In this document: piece after piece, positions 18,037 to 27,481 of the stretch
Position numbering within the stretch: position 1 is the stretch's first letter
Layout: each line of letters begins with the position of its first letter
Origin: Brachybacterium sacelli
GTDB taxonomy: Bacteria > Actinomycetota > Actinomycetes > Actinomycetales > Dermabacteraceae
Length of the DNA stretch: 64,000 nucleotides
Direction of reading: 5' to 3'
NCBI RefSeq assembly: GCF_017876545.1
Contig: NZ_JAGIOD010000001.1
Span: forward strand, 1,612,001 to 1,676,000
Position numbers and translations under genes: made by a program
Notes under the pieces: model-generated
What the model saw: the letters and a program-made list of their open reading frames with translations, nothing else
What the model was told of the DNA's origin: nothing
Database searches by the model: none

Positions 18037-19236
18037 TCACGAGGAGAGACGCCCCTTCCGGTCGCTCACCGTGCACTCGGAGGGCTTCGCCAGGGCGGGA
18101 TAGCCCGCGCCGGTGGGGGAGTCGGGCCGGGACAGGGCGATGGTGTGATCGCGCAGCACCAGGGCGATCCCACCGAGAGCCCCGTCGACCTGGCGGATCC
18201 GCCCGGGGTGGAGCGCGATGCGGTGGGCCCGGGCGGGCATGAGATTCTCGGAGAAGGCCGCTTCCAGCGGGGCGGTGAGGTGTCGGCCGAGCGTCACCAG
18301 ATCCCCGCCGAGCACCACGCCCTCCACATCGAGGGAGGTGCACGTGTTCGCGAGCACCACGCCGATCCGCCGCCCGGCGCCCGCGACGATCTCCCGACGC
18401 CGGGCATCGCCGGCGTCGAGCACTTCGCGCAGCACGTCGAGGTCACGGTGGGCGGTCGCCTCCAGGATCCGCTCGCGGGACACGTACGCCTCGAGGCAGC
18501 CACGCTTGCCGCACCGGCACTCGGGCCCAGCGGGATCCACGGTGATGTGCCCGAACTCGCCGGCGGTGCCGTGCAGCCCGTCGTAGATGGTCCCGTGCGT
18601 GACGAGCGCCCCGCCCACGCCGTCCATGAGCCGCAGATAGATGAAGCTCTGCAGGTCCCGGCCCGCGCCCCACACCGACTCGGCGAGCCCGGCGAGCCGG
18701 GCGTTGTTGTCCACCCGCACCTCACGGGCGACGCGGGAGGCGAAGGTCGCAACCAGGGAGTCGGTGACCCGCTCGCGGTCCGGAATGCGGCCGGGCACGC
18801 CGAGGCCGACGGCGATCACCGCGCGGCGGTCCGGCACCCCGAGGCCGTCCAGGAGCTCGAAGGCGTGTCGGATGCGGTGCGGCCACGAGGTGTCCTGCTC
18901 GTAGACGGCGGTGGCGGAGCCCTCGACGTAATGCGCCTCGTCCATGGCGGTGACCGTGACGCGACGATGTCCGAACTCGACACCGAGGATCACCGCCCCG
19001 GAGATGCTCAGGGCGAGCCGCTCCGGGGTGCGACCGATGGAGCGCCGCGCGGGCGCGGTACCGGCGGACGTGATCCGGTCGGCGGTGAGCAGGCGCGCCG
19101 TGGCGGTCGAGACGGTGGCGCGGGACAGCCCGGTGCGCTGGACCAGGTCGGCGCGCGTCGAGGGACCGTGCAGGCGCAGGGCCAGCAGGATCTCGTGCTC
19201 GGCTCCACGCAGGGGCCTCGTCGTCCCGGTCGTCAT
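18037..19236 (-). CDS. ROK family transcriptional regulator
   Basis: A 399-residue XylR/NagC-type ROK protein. An N-terminal winged helix (STRADLVQRTGLSRATVSTATARLL) at about 25-55 is followed by the ROK fold. Its zinc signature ECRCGKRGCLEAY follows GTAGEFGHITVD. It lies directly upstream of the arabinoside importer operon on the same strand (103-bp gap) and probably represses it in the absence of sugar. The start at 19236 has only a weak GACGGA site. Confidence 0.88.
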   Translation of the reverse strand: MTTGTTRPLRGAEHEILLALRLHGPSTRADLVQRTGLSRATVSTATARLLTADRITSAGTAPARRSIGRTPERLALSISGAVILGVEFGHRRVTVTAMDEAHYVEGSATAVYEQDTSWPHRIRHAFELLDGLGVPDRRAVIAVGLGVPGRIPDRERVTDSLVATFASRVAREVRVDNNARLAGLAESVWGAGRDLQSFIYLRLMDGVGGALVTHGTIYDGLHGTAGEFGHITVDPAGPECRCGKRGCLEAYVSRERILEATAHRDLDVLREVLDAGDARRREIVAGAGRRIGVVLANTCTSLDVEGVVLGGDLVTLGRHLTAPLEAAFSENLMPARAHRIALHPGRIRQVDGALGGIALVLRDHTIALSRPDSPTGAGYPALAKPSECTVSDRKGRLSS

Positions 19237-19309
19237 TCCGTCAGCATCGTCGGGGGTACGGGAGGGTGCAATGACGTGGGCCGATTTCTGTCAATCTATC
19301 GACGGAATG
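19234..19309 (-). promoter_or_regulatory. Candidate promoter and operator of the ROK gene
   Basis: A perfect -35 hexamer TTGACA lies on the minus strand at 19289-19294. It is embedded in an imperfect inverted repeat, TCTGTC (19287-19292) and GACGGA (19301-19306). A perfect 9-bp inverted repeat, CATTCCGTC (19234-19242) and GACGGAATG (19301-19309), spans the leader. The -10 is weak. These are likely autoregulatory sites. The rest of the gap to 19467 shows no gene. Confidence 0.4.
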
Positions 19310-19467
19310 CGTCGGAAGGCCGCGTCACGGGAATGCCGCGGGAAGGTGGGACAGTGACCGACGATCGCTGCACCTCACACGGCGATCCATCGCGCCGCCG
19401 GCGCGGCGACGCATCGTGCTCCAGGGTCGGTCCCACGATGCGGACGAGGCGGCTTCGAGAGGACGCT

Positions 19468-20331
19468 TCAGCCTTTCACCGCCCCGCGCATCATCCCCGC
19501 CACCAGATGCCGTCCGAAGAACACGACGAGGAGCAGCACTGGCAGCAGCGCGAGCATCGCGCTCGCCGTGAGTGGTCCCCATTGCCGACCGAAGGCGCTG
19601 ATGAACTGGTACACGGCGACCTGCACGGGCCGGTACTCCGAGGAGTTCACCATGACGGAGCCGGCGACGAACTCGTTCCAGCTGCCGATGAACACGAACA
19701 GGCTCGCGGCGGCCATGCTCGGTTTGCACAGCGGCAGGATCACCGAGGCGAAGGTCCGCAGCCGGGAGGCTCCATCGATCTTCGCGGCCTCGTCGAGCTC
19801 CACGGGGATGCCCTCCATAGCGCCTTTGAGGATCCACACCGCCATCGGGAGGTTGTAGCCCAGGTACAGCAGCGGCAGGATCACCGGCGTGTCCAGCAGT
19901 CCGAGAGTCGCGAAGTACAGATAGTTCGGGATCACCAGCACCGCAGCCCCCATCGACAGGGGGATGCAGGCGACGATCACGCCGAACAGTGGCCGTCGCA
20001 TCGGGAAGCGGAAGCGGTCGAAGGCGTAGGCGGCCACTGCTCCGATGATGACAGCGGTGAGGGTCGCGACGGTGGAGTAGAGCAGGCTGTTCAGGAGGTT
20101 GCGGGCGAACGTCCCGCTGAACACCTGCGCGTAGTGCTCCGTCGTGACCCCGCTGCCGAACAGCGACGGTGGGAACGTGAAGATCTCCTCCGGGGGTCGC
20201 ACGGAGGTGGCCACGCCCCACAGCACAGGGGAGACGTTGACCAGCGCGATCGCAGCGATGCACACCAGCAGCACGACCCGCACGACCTGTCGGCGGCCCC
20301 CGATCCGGATGTCGGTCGACTCAACGGTCAT
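19468..20331 (-). CDS. Carbohydrate ABC transporter permease (MalG type)
   Basis: A 287-residue membrane protein with six predicted helices. The EAA loop is EAAKIDGASRLRTFASVILP, and it ends MRGAVKG. I chose the ATG at 20331, which shares its A with the TGA of the upstream permease (TGATG), a coupling overlap; the longer frame is not protein-like. It is part of the importer 19468-22605, which has no ATPase gene. Confidence 0.9.
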   Translation of the reverse strand: MTVESTDIRIGGRRQVVRVVLLVCIAAIALVNVSPVLWGVATSVRPPEEIFTFPPSLFGSGVTTEHYAQVFSGTFARNLLNSLLYSTVATLTAVIIGAVAAYAFDRFRFPMRRPLFGVIVACIPLSMGAAVLVIPNYLYFATLGLLDTPVILPLLYLGYNLPMAVWILKGAMEGIPVELDEAAKIDGASRLRTFASVILPLCKPSMAAASLFVFIGSWNEFVAGSVMVNSSEYRPVQVAVYQFISAFGRQWGPLTASAMLALLPVLLLVVFFGRHLVAGMMRGAVKG

Positions 20332-21296
20332 CACACGCTCCACTTGGCCAGTCGCAGGTACGCGAACACGAGTCCGATGTTCAACACCAGCGCCACTGCA
20401 GCGAGGGCTGCACCGCCGGCGAAGTCGAAGTGCGTGAACGCCTGTTGATAGATGGTCAGCGGCAGGATCTGGGTCGCATCGCCCGGACCTCCGCCGGTGG
20501 TCACCAGCGGAGCTTCCACGTTGTTGAGGTTGCTCATCGTGAGCACCACGGTGGTGATCGTCAGCGGCGTCTTGATCATCGGCAGGGTGATCAGCCGGAA
20601 CTGCTGCCAAGGACGTGCGCCGTCGACGGTGGCCGCCTCGTAGAACTCGGCCGGAACGGCCTTGATCCCCGCGAGCAGCAGCAGGACGGCGAAGCCGAGC
20701 GTGCGCCACATCGCCACCAGGATCAGCGAGATCATCGAGAGGGTCGGGTCCGTCAGCGGTTTCTCATCGACGCCCAGTTGGCTCAACAGATGAACCCCGG
20801 GACTGATGTCCGTGACGAAGAACCAGCGGAACAGCAGTGCGCCGACAATCGTGGAGATGACCCACGGCAGGATCACGAGGATCTGCACGAGTGTGGCCCG
20901 CTTCGAGGTGAGCCGATCCAGGAAGACGGCCACCGCGAGCGCGACGGCGAGGGTCAGCGCCACGGTGATGACCGCGAAGGCCAGAGTGCGCACCATGACG
21001 GCTGCCATGGCGGGATCGCTGAACACCTCCCGGTAGTTCGCGAGGCCTGCGAACCCGACCGGGCGCACGGACTTGAGCTCCAGCAGGCTGTAACAGATCG
21101 CGAAGATCGCTGGGAAGATCAGGACGACGAGCAGCACCAGCATCACCGGCGCGACGTAGACGAGCCCGATCAGGTCACGGCCCGTGCGCCGGGTGGTGAC
21201 GGTGCGGCCGCTCGAGGAGGGGCCTTCCTGCCTCTCCCGGTCTTTTGCGGTGGCCCTCGCCCCGGGGCGATCGTTCTGCAGCGCGGCGTCAGTCAT
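20331..21296 (-). CDS. Carbohydrate ABC transporter permease (MalF type)
   Basis: A 321-residue membrane protein with six predicted helices. The EAA loop is EAATVDGARPWQQFRLITLP. The ATG at 21296 overlaps the binding-protein stop by 8 bp, and an in-frame ATG lies two codons earlier. It pairs with the MalG-type permease that overlaps its 3' end. The substrate is unknown; the neighbouring FAD oxidoreductase suggests a sugar that is oxidised rather than phosphorylated first. Confidence 0.9.
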   Translation of the reverse strand: MTDAALQNDRPGARATAKDRERQEGPSSSGRTVTTRRTGRDLIGLVYVAPVMLVLLVVLIFPAIFAICYSLLELKSVRPVGFAGLANYREVFSDPAMAAVMVRTLAFAVITVALTLAVALAVAVFLDRLTSKRATLVQILVILPWVISTIVGALLFRWFFVTDISPGVHLLSQLGVDEKPLTDPTLSMISLILVAMWRTLGFAVLLLLAGIKAVPAEFYEAATVDGARPWQQFRLITLPMIKTPLTITTVVLTMSNLNNVEAPLVTTGGGPGDATQILPLTIYQQAFTHFDFAGGAALAAVALVLNIGLVFAYLRLAKWSV

Positions 21297-22605
21297 GGCC
21301 ACCCACCCCGAACTCCTGCTCGGCGGCCTCCATCGCCTCGGCGGCTGTGCCCTGTTCCAGCAGGACCTTCTGGACCGCTCCGTTGAGGGCCTCCCGCCAG
21401 CCCACCGTCGGCGCGCTGGTCGGTGGCAGCCAGCCGAGCTCCTGCGTCCCTTCGAGGACGGTGGCCAGGAAGGAATTCTCCGGTGCGGCGAGGAAGTCCG
21501 CGTTGTCCGCGGCGGTCGAGGCGTAGAGCGGGGGCTGCTGGCCCTCGAGCATCCACCTCGCGTCCGCTTCCGGGCTGGAGAGGAAGGCGACGAAGTCGGC
21601 GGCCTGCTCGGCCACCTCGCTGCCGGCCCATACGCCGACGGACCACCCGGCGAGACTGCCCGGTGCGGGGTCCACCCCGCCGCCCGAGGGGTAGTGCATG
21701 AAGCCGACGTTCTCGGCTCCGATCTGCTCCTGCATGGCCGGGACGCGGACGCTCGCGCCGTTGATCATCGCGGCCTGACCGGCAGAGAAGAGCTCATAGA
21801 GGTCCTCTGAGGTGAGTCGGACCGCATCGTGGGACGTGACCTGTGAATCGGTCACGAAACCGGCCTGGAACTCCATCGCGCTGACGCCGGGGTCCGTCGA
21901 CCACTGGGGCGACCCGTCAGCGGCGAACATCGATCCCTGCAGCTCCAGGATCCGCGCGGAGAGGATCTGGGGATCGGCGAACGAGGTGCCGAACGCCTGG
22001 CCCAGCCCCCACCGGCCGTCGTCGGGGGAGGTGAGCTCCTTCGTGACCGAGAGGAGATCGGACCACGCGTTGAGGTCCGCAGGGTCCGCACCCACCTCGG
22101 CCAGCAGATCCGCGCGGTACATGATCCCGAAATAGTTGCGGGAATGCACCACCCCGTAGAGGGATCCGTCGTCCTGTTCCATCGTCGTCCAGTAGACGTC
22201 GCGGAGGTCGGCGAGCTGGGCCTCGGGCAGGTCCCCGAACGCCAAGGCGTTCAGATCGGCCAGAGCCCCTTGTTCGACGGCCGTGGCGACCTGGTCGAGG
22301 GAGAGCCACATGACGTCGGGGGCACTGGAAGAGACGTCAGCGGCGAGGAACTGTTGGGTCATGGTGTCCCATTGCTGCACCTCGACGTTGACCTGGATGC
22401 CGGTCTCCTCGGTGTACGACTCGATCAGCGCGCCGAGCACCTTCTCGCGGCCACTCGGCCCGGCCGGGTCGAGGAAGGTCCACATGGTCAGCTCGTCCGC
22501 GGACCTGCCGTTGCTGCTTCCGCACGCGGACGCGGCACCCAGGGTGAGAGCTGCGGAGGTGCCGGCCAGGAATCTCCGTCTGGTGGGGGCGGTTCGTGCA
22601 GACAT
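21289..22605 (-). CDS. Sugar-binding lipoprotein of an ABC importer
   Basis: A 438-residue family-1 solute-binding protein. It has a Tat-like TRRRFLAG and the lipobox AASAC, with Cys28 as the lipidated residue. The mature part begins ELTMWTFLDPAG, and PDVMWLSLDQVATA is typical. I chose the ATG at 22605 with GAGGAG upstream over a longer frame starting at 22701. It precedes two permease genes with overlapping ends. Confidence 0.92.
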   Translation of the reverse strand: MSARTAPTRRRFLAGTSAALTLGAASACGSSNGRSADELTMWTFLDPAGPSGREKVLGALIESYTEETGIQVNVEVQQWDTMTQQFLAADVSSSAPDVMWLSLDQVATAVEQGALADLNALAFGDLPEAQLADLRDVYWTTMEQDDGSLYGVVHSRNYFGIMYRADLLAEVGADPADLNAWSDLLSVTKELTSPDDGRWGLGQAFGTSFADPQILSARILELQGSMFAADGSPQWSTDPGVSAMEFQAGFVTDSQVTSHDAVRLTSEDLYELFSAGQAAMINGASVRVPAMQEQIGAENVGFMHYPSGGGVDPAPGSLAGWSVGVWAGSEVAEQAADFVAFLSSPEADARWMLEGQQPPLYASTAADNADFLAAPENSFLATVLEGTQELGWLPPTSAPTVGWREALNGAVQKVLLEQGTAAEAMEAAEQEFGVGGHD

Positions 22606-22623
22606 CGTTGTCTCCTCTCGGAT

Positions 22624-22648
22624 GCTGCCGGGGCGGCGCCCCCGCAGC
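22624..22648 (-). promoter_or_regulatory. Strong hairpin between FAD oxidoreductase and binding-protein genes
   Basis: GCTGC (22624-22628) pairs with GCAGC (22644-22648), and GGGG (22630-22633) with CCCC (22639-22642), in the 55-bp gap between the genes. No T tract follows on the minus strand. It may partially terminate transcription or mark an mRNA processing point, allowing different levels of enzyme and importer. Confidence 0.4.
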
Positions 22649-22660
22649 GACTGCCACGGG

Positions 22661-24073
22661 TCAGGGGGCGACCGCGCCTGCGGTGGCAGGGGTGAGCGCA
22701 CCAGGCAGGATGGCGCCGTGCTCGGCCAGGCCCTGACGGAGTTCCACGACGTCGACCTCCTTGGGGGTCCCGCCGTCGCGGACGGCCATGGCAGCGGCGC
22801 TCCCGGCCGCTTCGGCGATCGCCATGCAGGTGCCCATCACCCGGGCCGCGGCGAACACCGTGGAATCCACCGAGATCGTCCGTCCACTCAGCAGCAGACC
22901 GTTGACATTCTGCGGCAGGAGCGCGCCGAAGGGGATGCCGAAGGGCTTCTCGACCACGTGCAGGTCGATGCCGTCGCCGGTTCCGGAATGGATGTCGATG
23001 TTGTACGCGGACAGGGCGATCGCGCGGTCGCTGGTCGCGTCGGTGTACAGCGAATCCATCGTCAGCCGCTCCTCGCCGGCGAAGTGCCGGGTCTCGCGGA
23101 TGCCGAGGGCCGGAGCGATCTGCGAGATCTCCACATCCTCGAATCCGGGCATGTTCTCGCGCATGAACTGCACGAGCTCCCACACCTGGGTGTACCCCGT
23201 CTCCAGCCCCTTGGACAGCTGCACCGGATCCGAGGCATCGATCCTGGTCAGACGTGAGGTATTGATCGCAAGCAGCCGCTCGGAGGCGGTGGCGATGTAG
23301 ATGAACTGGTTGCGGGGGATGGTGAACTTCCCGGCCTCTCGGGCGTCTGCGACCCGGGTGGTCAGGCCGATGTAGCAGTGCCCGCGGGTGCGGCGCAGGA
23401 AGTCGACGTCGTATCCGGCGGCGTACTCTTCCTTGATGCCCATCTCCTCGGGGTTCTCGTCGAGGAAGTCCCAGAAGCGCTGCAGGTCGAAGTTGGTGAC
23501 CGTGAACATCAGGGTGCTCGGCTGCATCGTCTGCGTGCCGTCCTGGCCCAGCGTGTGGGGGACGCCCGCGAGGTAGGCGACGTCGCCGTCGCCGGTGCCG
23601 TCGATGAACACCTTCGCGTCGATGCGGGTGGTGGTCAGCTTCCCGTACACGGTCACGGACCGGATGGTGTCGGTGTCGTCGACGTCCACGCCGAGCAGCT
23701 CGTGGTCGAAGAGGATGTCGACGCCGGCCTCCCGGCACATCTGCACGGCGACGATCTTGACCAGGTCGGGGGAGACCGGGGTGATCGAGTTGTGGACCGG
23801 GCACCGGAAGTGGCCCGGGGAGCCGTCGATCGCGATCAGGCGGTCGACGAACTCCTGCGCGATACCTCCCAGTGCCTGGTTCCCCGAGCGATCGAGGTAC
23901 CCGAGGACACCGAGCCCGGAGGCGGCGGCACCGCCGAGCGCCGAGGTGCGCTCCACCAGCACGGTGCGGGAGCCGGCTCGCGCGGCAGCGATCGCGGCGG
24001 GCAGTCCGCCCGGGCCGCCGCCGATGACGGCGACGTCGTACTCGATGTGGTTCTCGCGCAGTGGGGGTCTCAT
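22661..24073 (-). CDS. FAD-dependent oxidoreductase (FAD_oxidored family)
   Basis: A 470-residue protein. The N-terminal dinucleotide motif is DVAVIGGGPGGLPAAIAAA, followed by TVLVERTSALGGAAAS. A FIDGTGDGDVAYLAG stretch is typical of the PF12831 family, and the C terminus has LLLSGRTISVDSTVFAAARVMG. No signal peptide is seen, so it is cytoplasmic. The ATG at 24073 follows GGAAGG. It leads an operon with a sugar importer and is divergent from a LacI gene, suggesting oxidation of the imported sugar or derivative. The exact substrate of this family is generally unknown. Confidence 0.85.
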   Translation of the reverse strand: MRPPLRENHIEYDVAVIGGGPGGLPAAIAAARAGSRTVLVERTSALGGAAASGLGVLGYLDRSGNQALGGIAQEFVDRLIAIDGSPGHFRCPVHNSITPVSPDLVKIVAVQMCREAGVDILFDHELLGVDVDDTDTIRSVTVYGKLTTTRIDAKVFIDGTGDGDVAYLAGVPHTLGQDGTQTMQPSTLMFTVTNFDLQRFWDFLDENPEEMGIKEEYAAGYDVDFLRRTRGHCYIGLTTRVADAREAGKFTIPRNQFIYIATASERLLAINTSRLTRIDASDPVQLSKGLETGYTQVWELVQFMRENMPGFEDVEISQIAPALGIRETRHFAGEERLTMDSLYTDATSDRAIALSAYNIDIHSGTGDGIDLHVVEKPFGIPFGALLPQNVNGLLLSGRTISVDSTVFAAARVMGTCMAIAEAAGSAAAMAVRDGGTPKEVDVVELRQGLAEHGAILPGALTPATAGAVAP

Positions 24074-24195
24074 GTCTGCCTTCCGGATCGGGGTTCTTCG
24101 GGGATGGCCCGGCGCCAGAGGGGCGTGCGCGGGCAGCACGGGACGGCCACATCGCCCTGTGATGTCCACGCCATTTCGACTGAGAAAAACCCTGT

Positions 24196-24210
24196 GAACA
24201 ATCGATTTTC
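24196..24210. promoter_or_regulatory. Candidate LacI operator between divergent genes
   Basis: The palindrome AATCGATT (24200-24207) has the central CG typical of LacI-family operators. It sits in an AT-rich island between the FAD oxidoreductase and LacI genes. The same 8-mer occurs at 59993-60000, in front of another importer operon. The match is by eye. Confidence 0.45.
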
Positions 24211-24221
24211 CAGAAAGATAG

Positions 24222-25304
<1,083 letters not shown>

Positions 25305-25401
25305 ACTCCGCGTGCTCGAAGACCTCGCACGCGGAGCGCTCGAGCGTCGCCACCCCCACCGCCACCTGCGCTGAGCCCATCACGAGCTCGCCATCAGCCG
25401 C

Positions 25402-26166
25402 TCACCGGCCCCGTTCCGCAGCCCGGGCCATCAGCCCGGACGGTACGAATCGCGCAGCGGTGTAGATCGCGCGGTAGCGACGGCTCGGCACGGACACGGC
25501 CCTGCCCCGGCGGACGTCCCGCAGGGACTCCTCGACCACCCGCGGCGCCTCGAGCCACAGCCAGCCGGGGATGCCCTCCTCGCCCTTGGGCAGGCCCAGC
25601 CGGGCGTGGAAGTCCGTGTGCGTGTACCCGGGGCACACCGCAGTCACCGTGACACCGCGGGCCCGGTACCGGCCGTTGGCCCAGCGGGAGAACATCACCA
25701 GCCATGCCTTGCAGGCGGCGTAGGTCGAGCGCGGCATGACGGCCGCGGCCGAGGCGATGTTGATGATCTCGCCCGAGCCCCGGGCCAGCATGCTCGGCAG
25801 CACCGCGTGCATGAGGCGCATGGGCACTTCGTCATGCAGCCGGAGGTGGCGCACCTCGTCCTCGATGTCGTTCTTCTCGAAGGCGAGGGACAGGCCGAAT
25901 CCTGCGCTGTTGACCAGTGTTCCGATGGGCCGCGCTTCGTCCGTGAGGCGGCCGGTGACCGCGTCGATCCCCTCGGCGGTGGAGAGGTCCGCGCCCAGCA
26001 CCTCGACGTCCTCGGCGCCCTCCTGCGTCAGCTCGGAGACGAGTTCCGTGAGCCGAGCGGTGTCGCGGGCGACCAGCACGAGGTGGTCACCGCGGCGGGC
26101 GAGCTGGCGGGCGTACTCGGTGCCGAGGCCGGAGCTGGCGCCGGTGATCAGGGACGTCGATGTCAT
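25402..26166 (-). CDS. Short-chain dehydrogenase/reductase
   Basis: A 254-residue classical SDR. The cofactor motif TGASSGLG lies at 8-15, NSAG at 86-89, and the catalytic Tyr149 and Lys153 in STYAACKAW. After the fold come about 40 extra residues rich in Arg. I chose the ATG at 26166, where the SDR fold begins; no ribosome-binding site is evident and the mRNA may be leaderless. It converges with the LacI gene and is not clearly part of a pathway here. Confidence 0.85.
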   Translation of the reverse strand: MTSTSLITGASSGLGTEYARQLARRGDHLVLVARDTARLTELVSELTQEGAEDVEVLGADLSTAEGIDAVTGRLTDEARPIGTLVNSAGFGLSLAFEKNDIEDEVRHLRLHDEVPMRLMHAVLPSMLARGSGEIINIASAAAVMPRSTYAACKAWLVMFSRWANGRYRARGVTVTAVCPGYTHTDFHARLGLPKGEEGIPGWLWLEAPRVVEESLRDVRRGRAVSVPSRRYRAIYTAARFVPSGLMARAAERGR

Positions 26167-26362
26167 GGCGTCGAGCGTAGTCACCGCTGCGGAGTCGTTG
26201 CGCCCGTGCCTCGTGTGCTCGGAGAACTCGGGCGCGCCCACGACCCGGCGCCGCAGGTGGCCGGCGTAACCACGCGGTGCCCGTGATCCACCGATCGGGG
26301 GATCGATTAGCGCTCAGTTCGACCCTAAGATCGTGGTCACCGTCTCGACCGAGGAGCCCGAC

Positions 26363-26587
26363 ATGAACGCCGAGCACCAGGATGGACCGGACGCACCGCG
26401 CCGCGATGCGGGCTTTGGCGACCGGTGGAGGATGACCCTCAGTGCCCTGGTGGCGGTGGTGCTCGGACTGATCCTGGGGGTGTTCGCGCTCGACAGCGTC
26501 CCCGCGATCACCGTGACGATCCTGCTGCTCGCCGTGGCGACCGTCTTCGGTGTCCGATCAGACCGTCGACGGCGCACCCGAGAATGA
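26363..26587 (+). CDS. Small membrane protein of unknown function
   Basis: 74 residues. The charged N-terminal 30 residues are followed by two hydrophobic helices (about 32-47 and 51-66) and a basic tail, SDRRRRTRE. The ATG at 26363 follows GAGGAG at good spacing. It is divergent from the SDR gene. No family is recognised. Confidence 0.6.
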   Translation: MNAEHQDGPDAPRRDAGFGDRWRMTLSALVAVVLGLILGVFALDSVPAITVTILLLAVATVFGVRSDRRRRTRE

Positions 26588-26839
26588 CCCACGCCCCGTC
26601 CCTCGGAAGCGGGCTGGACGAAGCCGCCCGGCCTGACGACGTCGGCCGGCGTGTCGCAGTGGCTGATGTGCTCCTCGTGAGCAGGCGCCGCTGCATGATG
26701 CGTCGCGAGACAACCGGCCCGAGAAACTCGTCGTGCGGTTAGGATCGCCCACAACGCTCGGACGGACACGTTCCGTGACCCGATGCCTGTGAGCCGAGCC
26801 GAAAGGATTCAGACACACCCGATCCGAGGGAGTCCGCTC

Positions 26840-27481
26840 GTGTGGGAGTACGTCTCCAGCCGCTTCGACCAGATCGCCTTCAGCTCCTGGCAGCACTTCA
26901 GCCTGGTGGTGCAGTGCCTGATCCTGGCGAGCGTGATCGGCCTCGGCATCGGCGCCCTGGTCTACCGCCGCAAGCGCTGGAGCGCCGCCGCAAACGCCGT
27001 CTCCGCGATCGGGCTGACCATCCCCGGATTCGCCCTGATCGGCCTGCTCATCGCCCCCATGGGATTCGGCGTCCTCCCGGCGGTCGTGGTCGTGACCTTC
27101 TACGCGGCACTGCCGATCCTGCGTAACGCGGTGGTGGGGCTCGCCGGGGTGGATCCCGCCCTCGTCGAATCCGCCCGCGGCGCCGGGATGAGCAAAATGC
27201 GCACGTTCTTCCAGGTGGAGCTGCCGTTGGCCTGGCCCGTGGTGCTCAGCGGGATCCGGGTCTCGGCGCAGATGGTGATGGGCATCGCCACCGTGGCCGC
27301 CTACGTGCTGGGCCCCGGACTGGGTGGGTACATCTTCTCCGGACTCTCCCGCCAGGGCGGAGCCAACGCTCTCAACTCGGTCCTGGTCGGGCTGATCGGC
27401 GTGATCATCCTCGCGCTCATCCTCGATCTCATCCTGCTCGGCATCGGCCGACTGACCACGTCGAAAGGTATCCGTGCCTGA
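26840..27481 (+). CDS. Glycine betaine/choline-type ABC permease
   Basis: A 213-residue membrane protein of the OpuBB/OpuCB/ProW type. It has five to six helices and the conserved loop VESARGAGMSKMRTFFQVELPLAWP, which contacts the ATPase. I chose GTG at 26840 with GAGGGAG upstream; this gives the usual length of about 215 residues, whereas the frame opens at 26783. First of four genes for compatible-solute uptake. The ATPase gene overlaps its end by 8 bp. Confidence 0.88.
   Translation: MWEYVSSRFDQIAFSSWQHFSLVVQCLILASVIGLGIGALVYRRKRWSAAANAVSAIGLTIPGFALIGLLIAPMGFGVLPAVVVVTFYAALPILRNAVVGLAGVDPALVESARGAGMSKMRTFFQVELPLAWPVVLSGIRVSAQMVMGIATVAAYVLGPGLGGYIFSGLSRQGGANALNSVLVGLIGVIILALILDLILLGIGRLTTSKGIRA

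Noticed and set aside
18145..20448. A 767-codon plus-strand frame opposite the ROK and permease genes
   Set aside because: It is His/Arg/Gly-rich low-complexity sequence, antisense to two well-supported genes. Such long frames are common in high-GC DNA.
26285..26331. A promoter-like TCGATT-17-TAAGAT upstream of the small membrane protein
   Set aside because: The -35 element matches consensus at only about half its positions, too weak to list as a feature.
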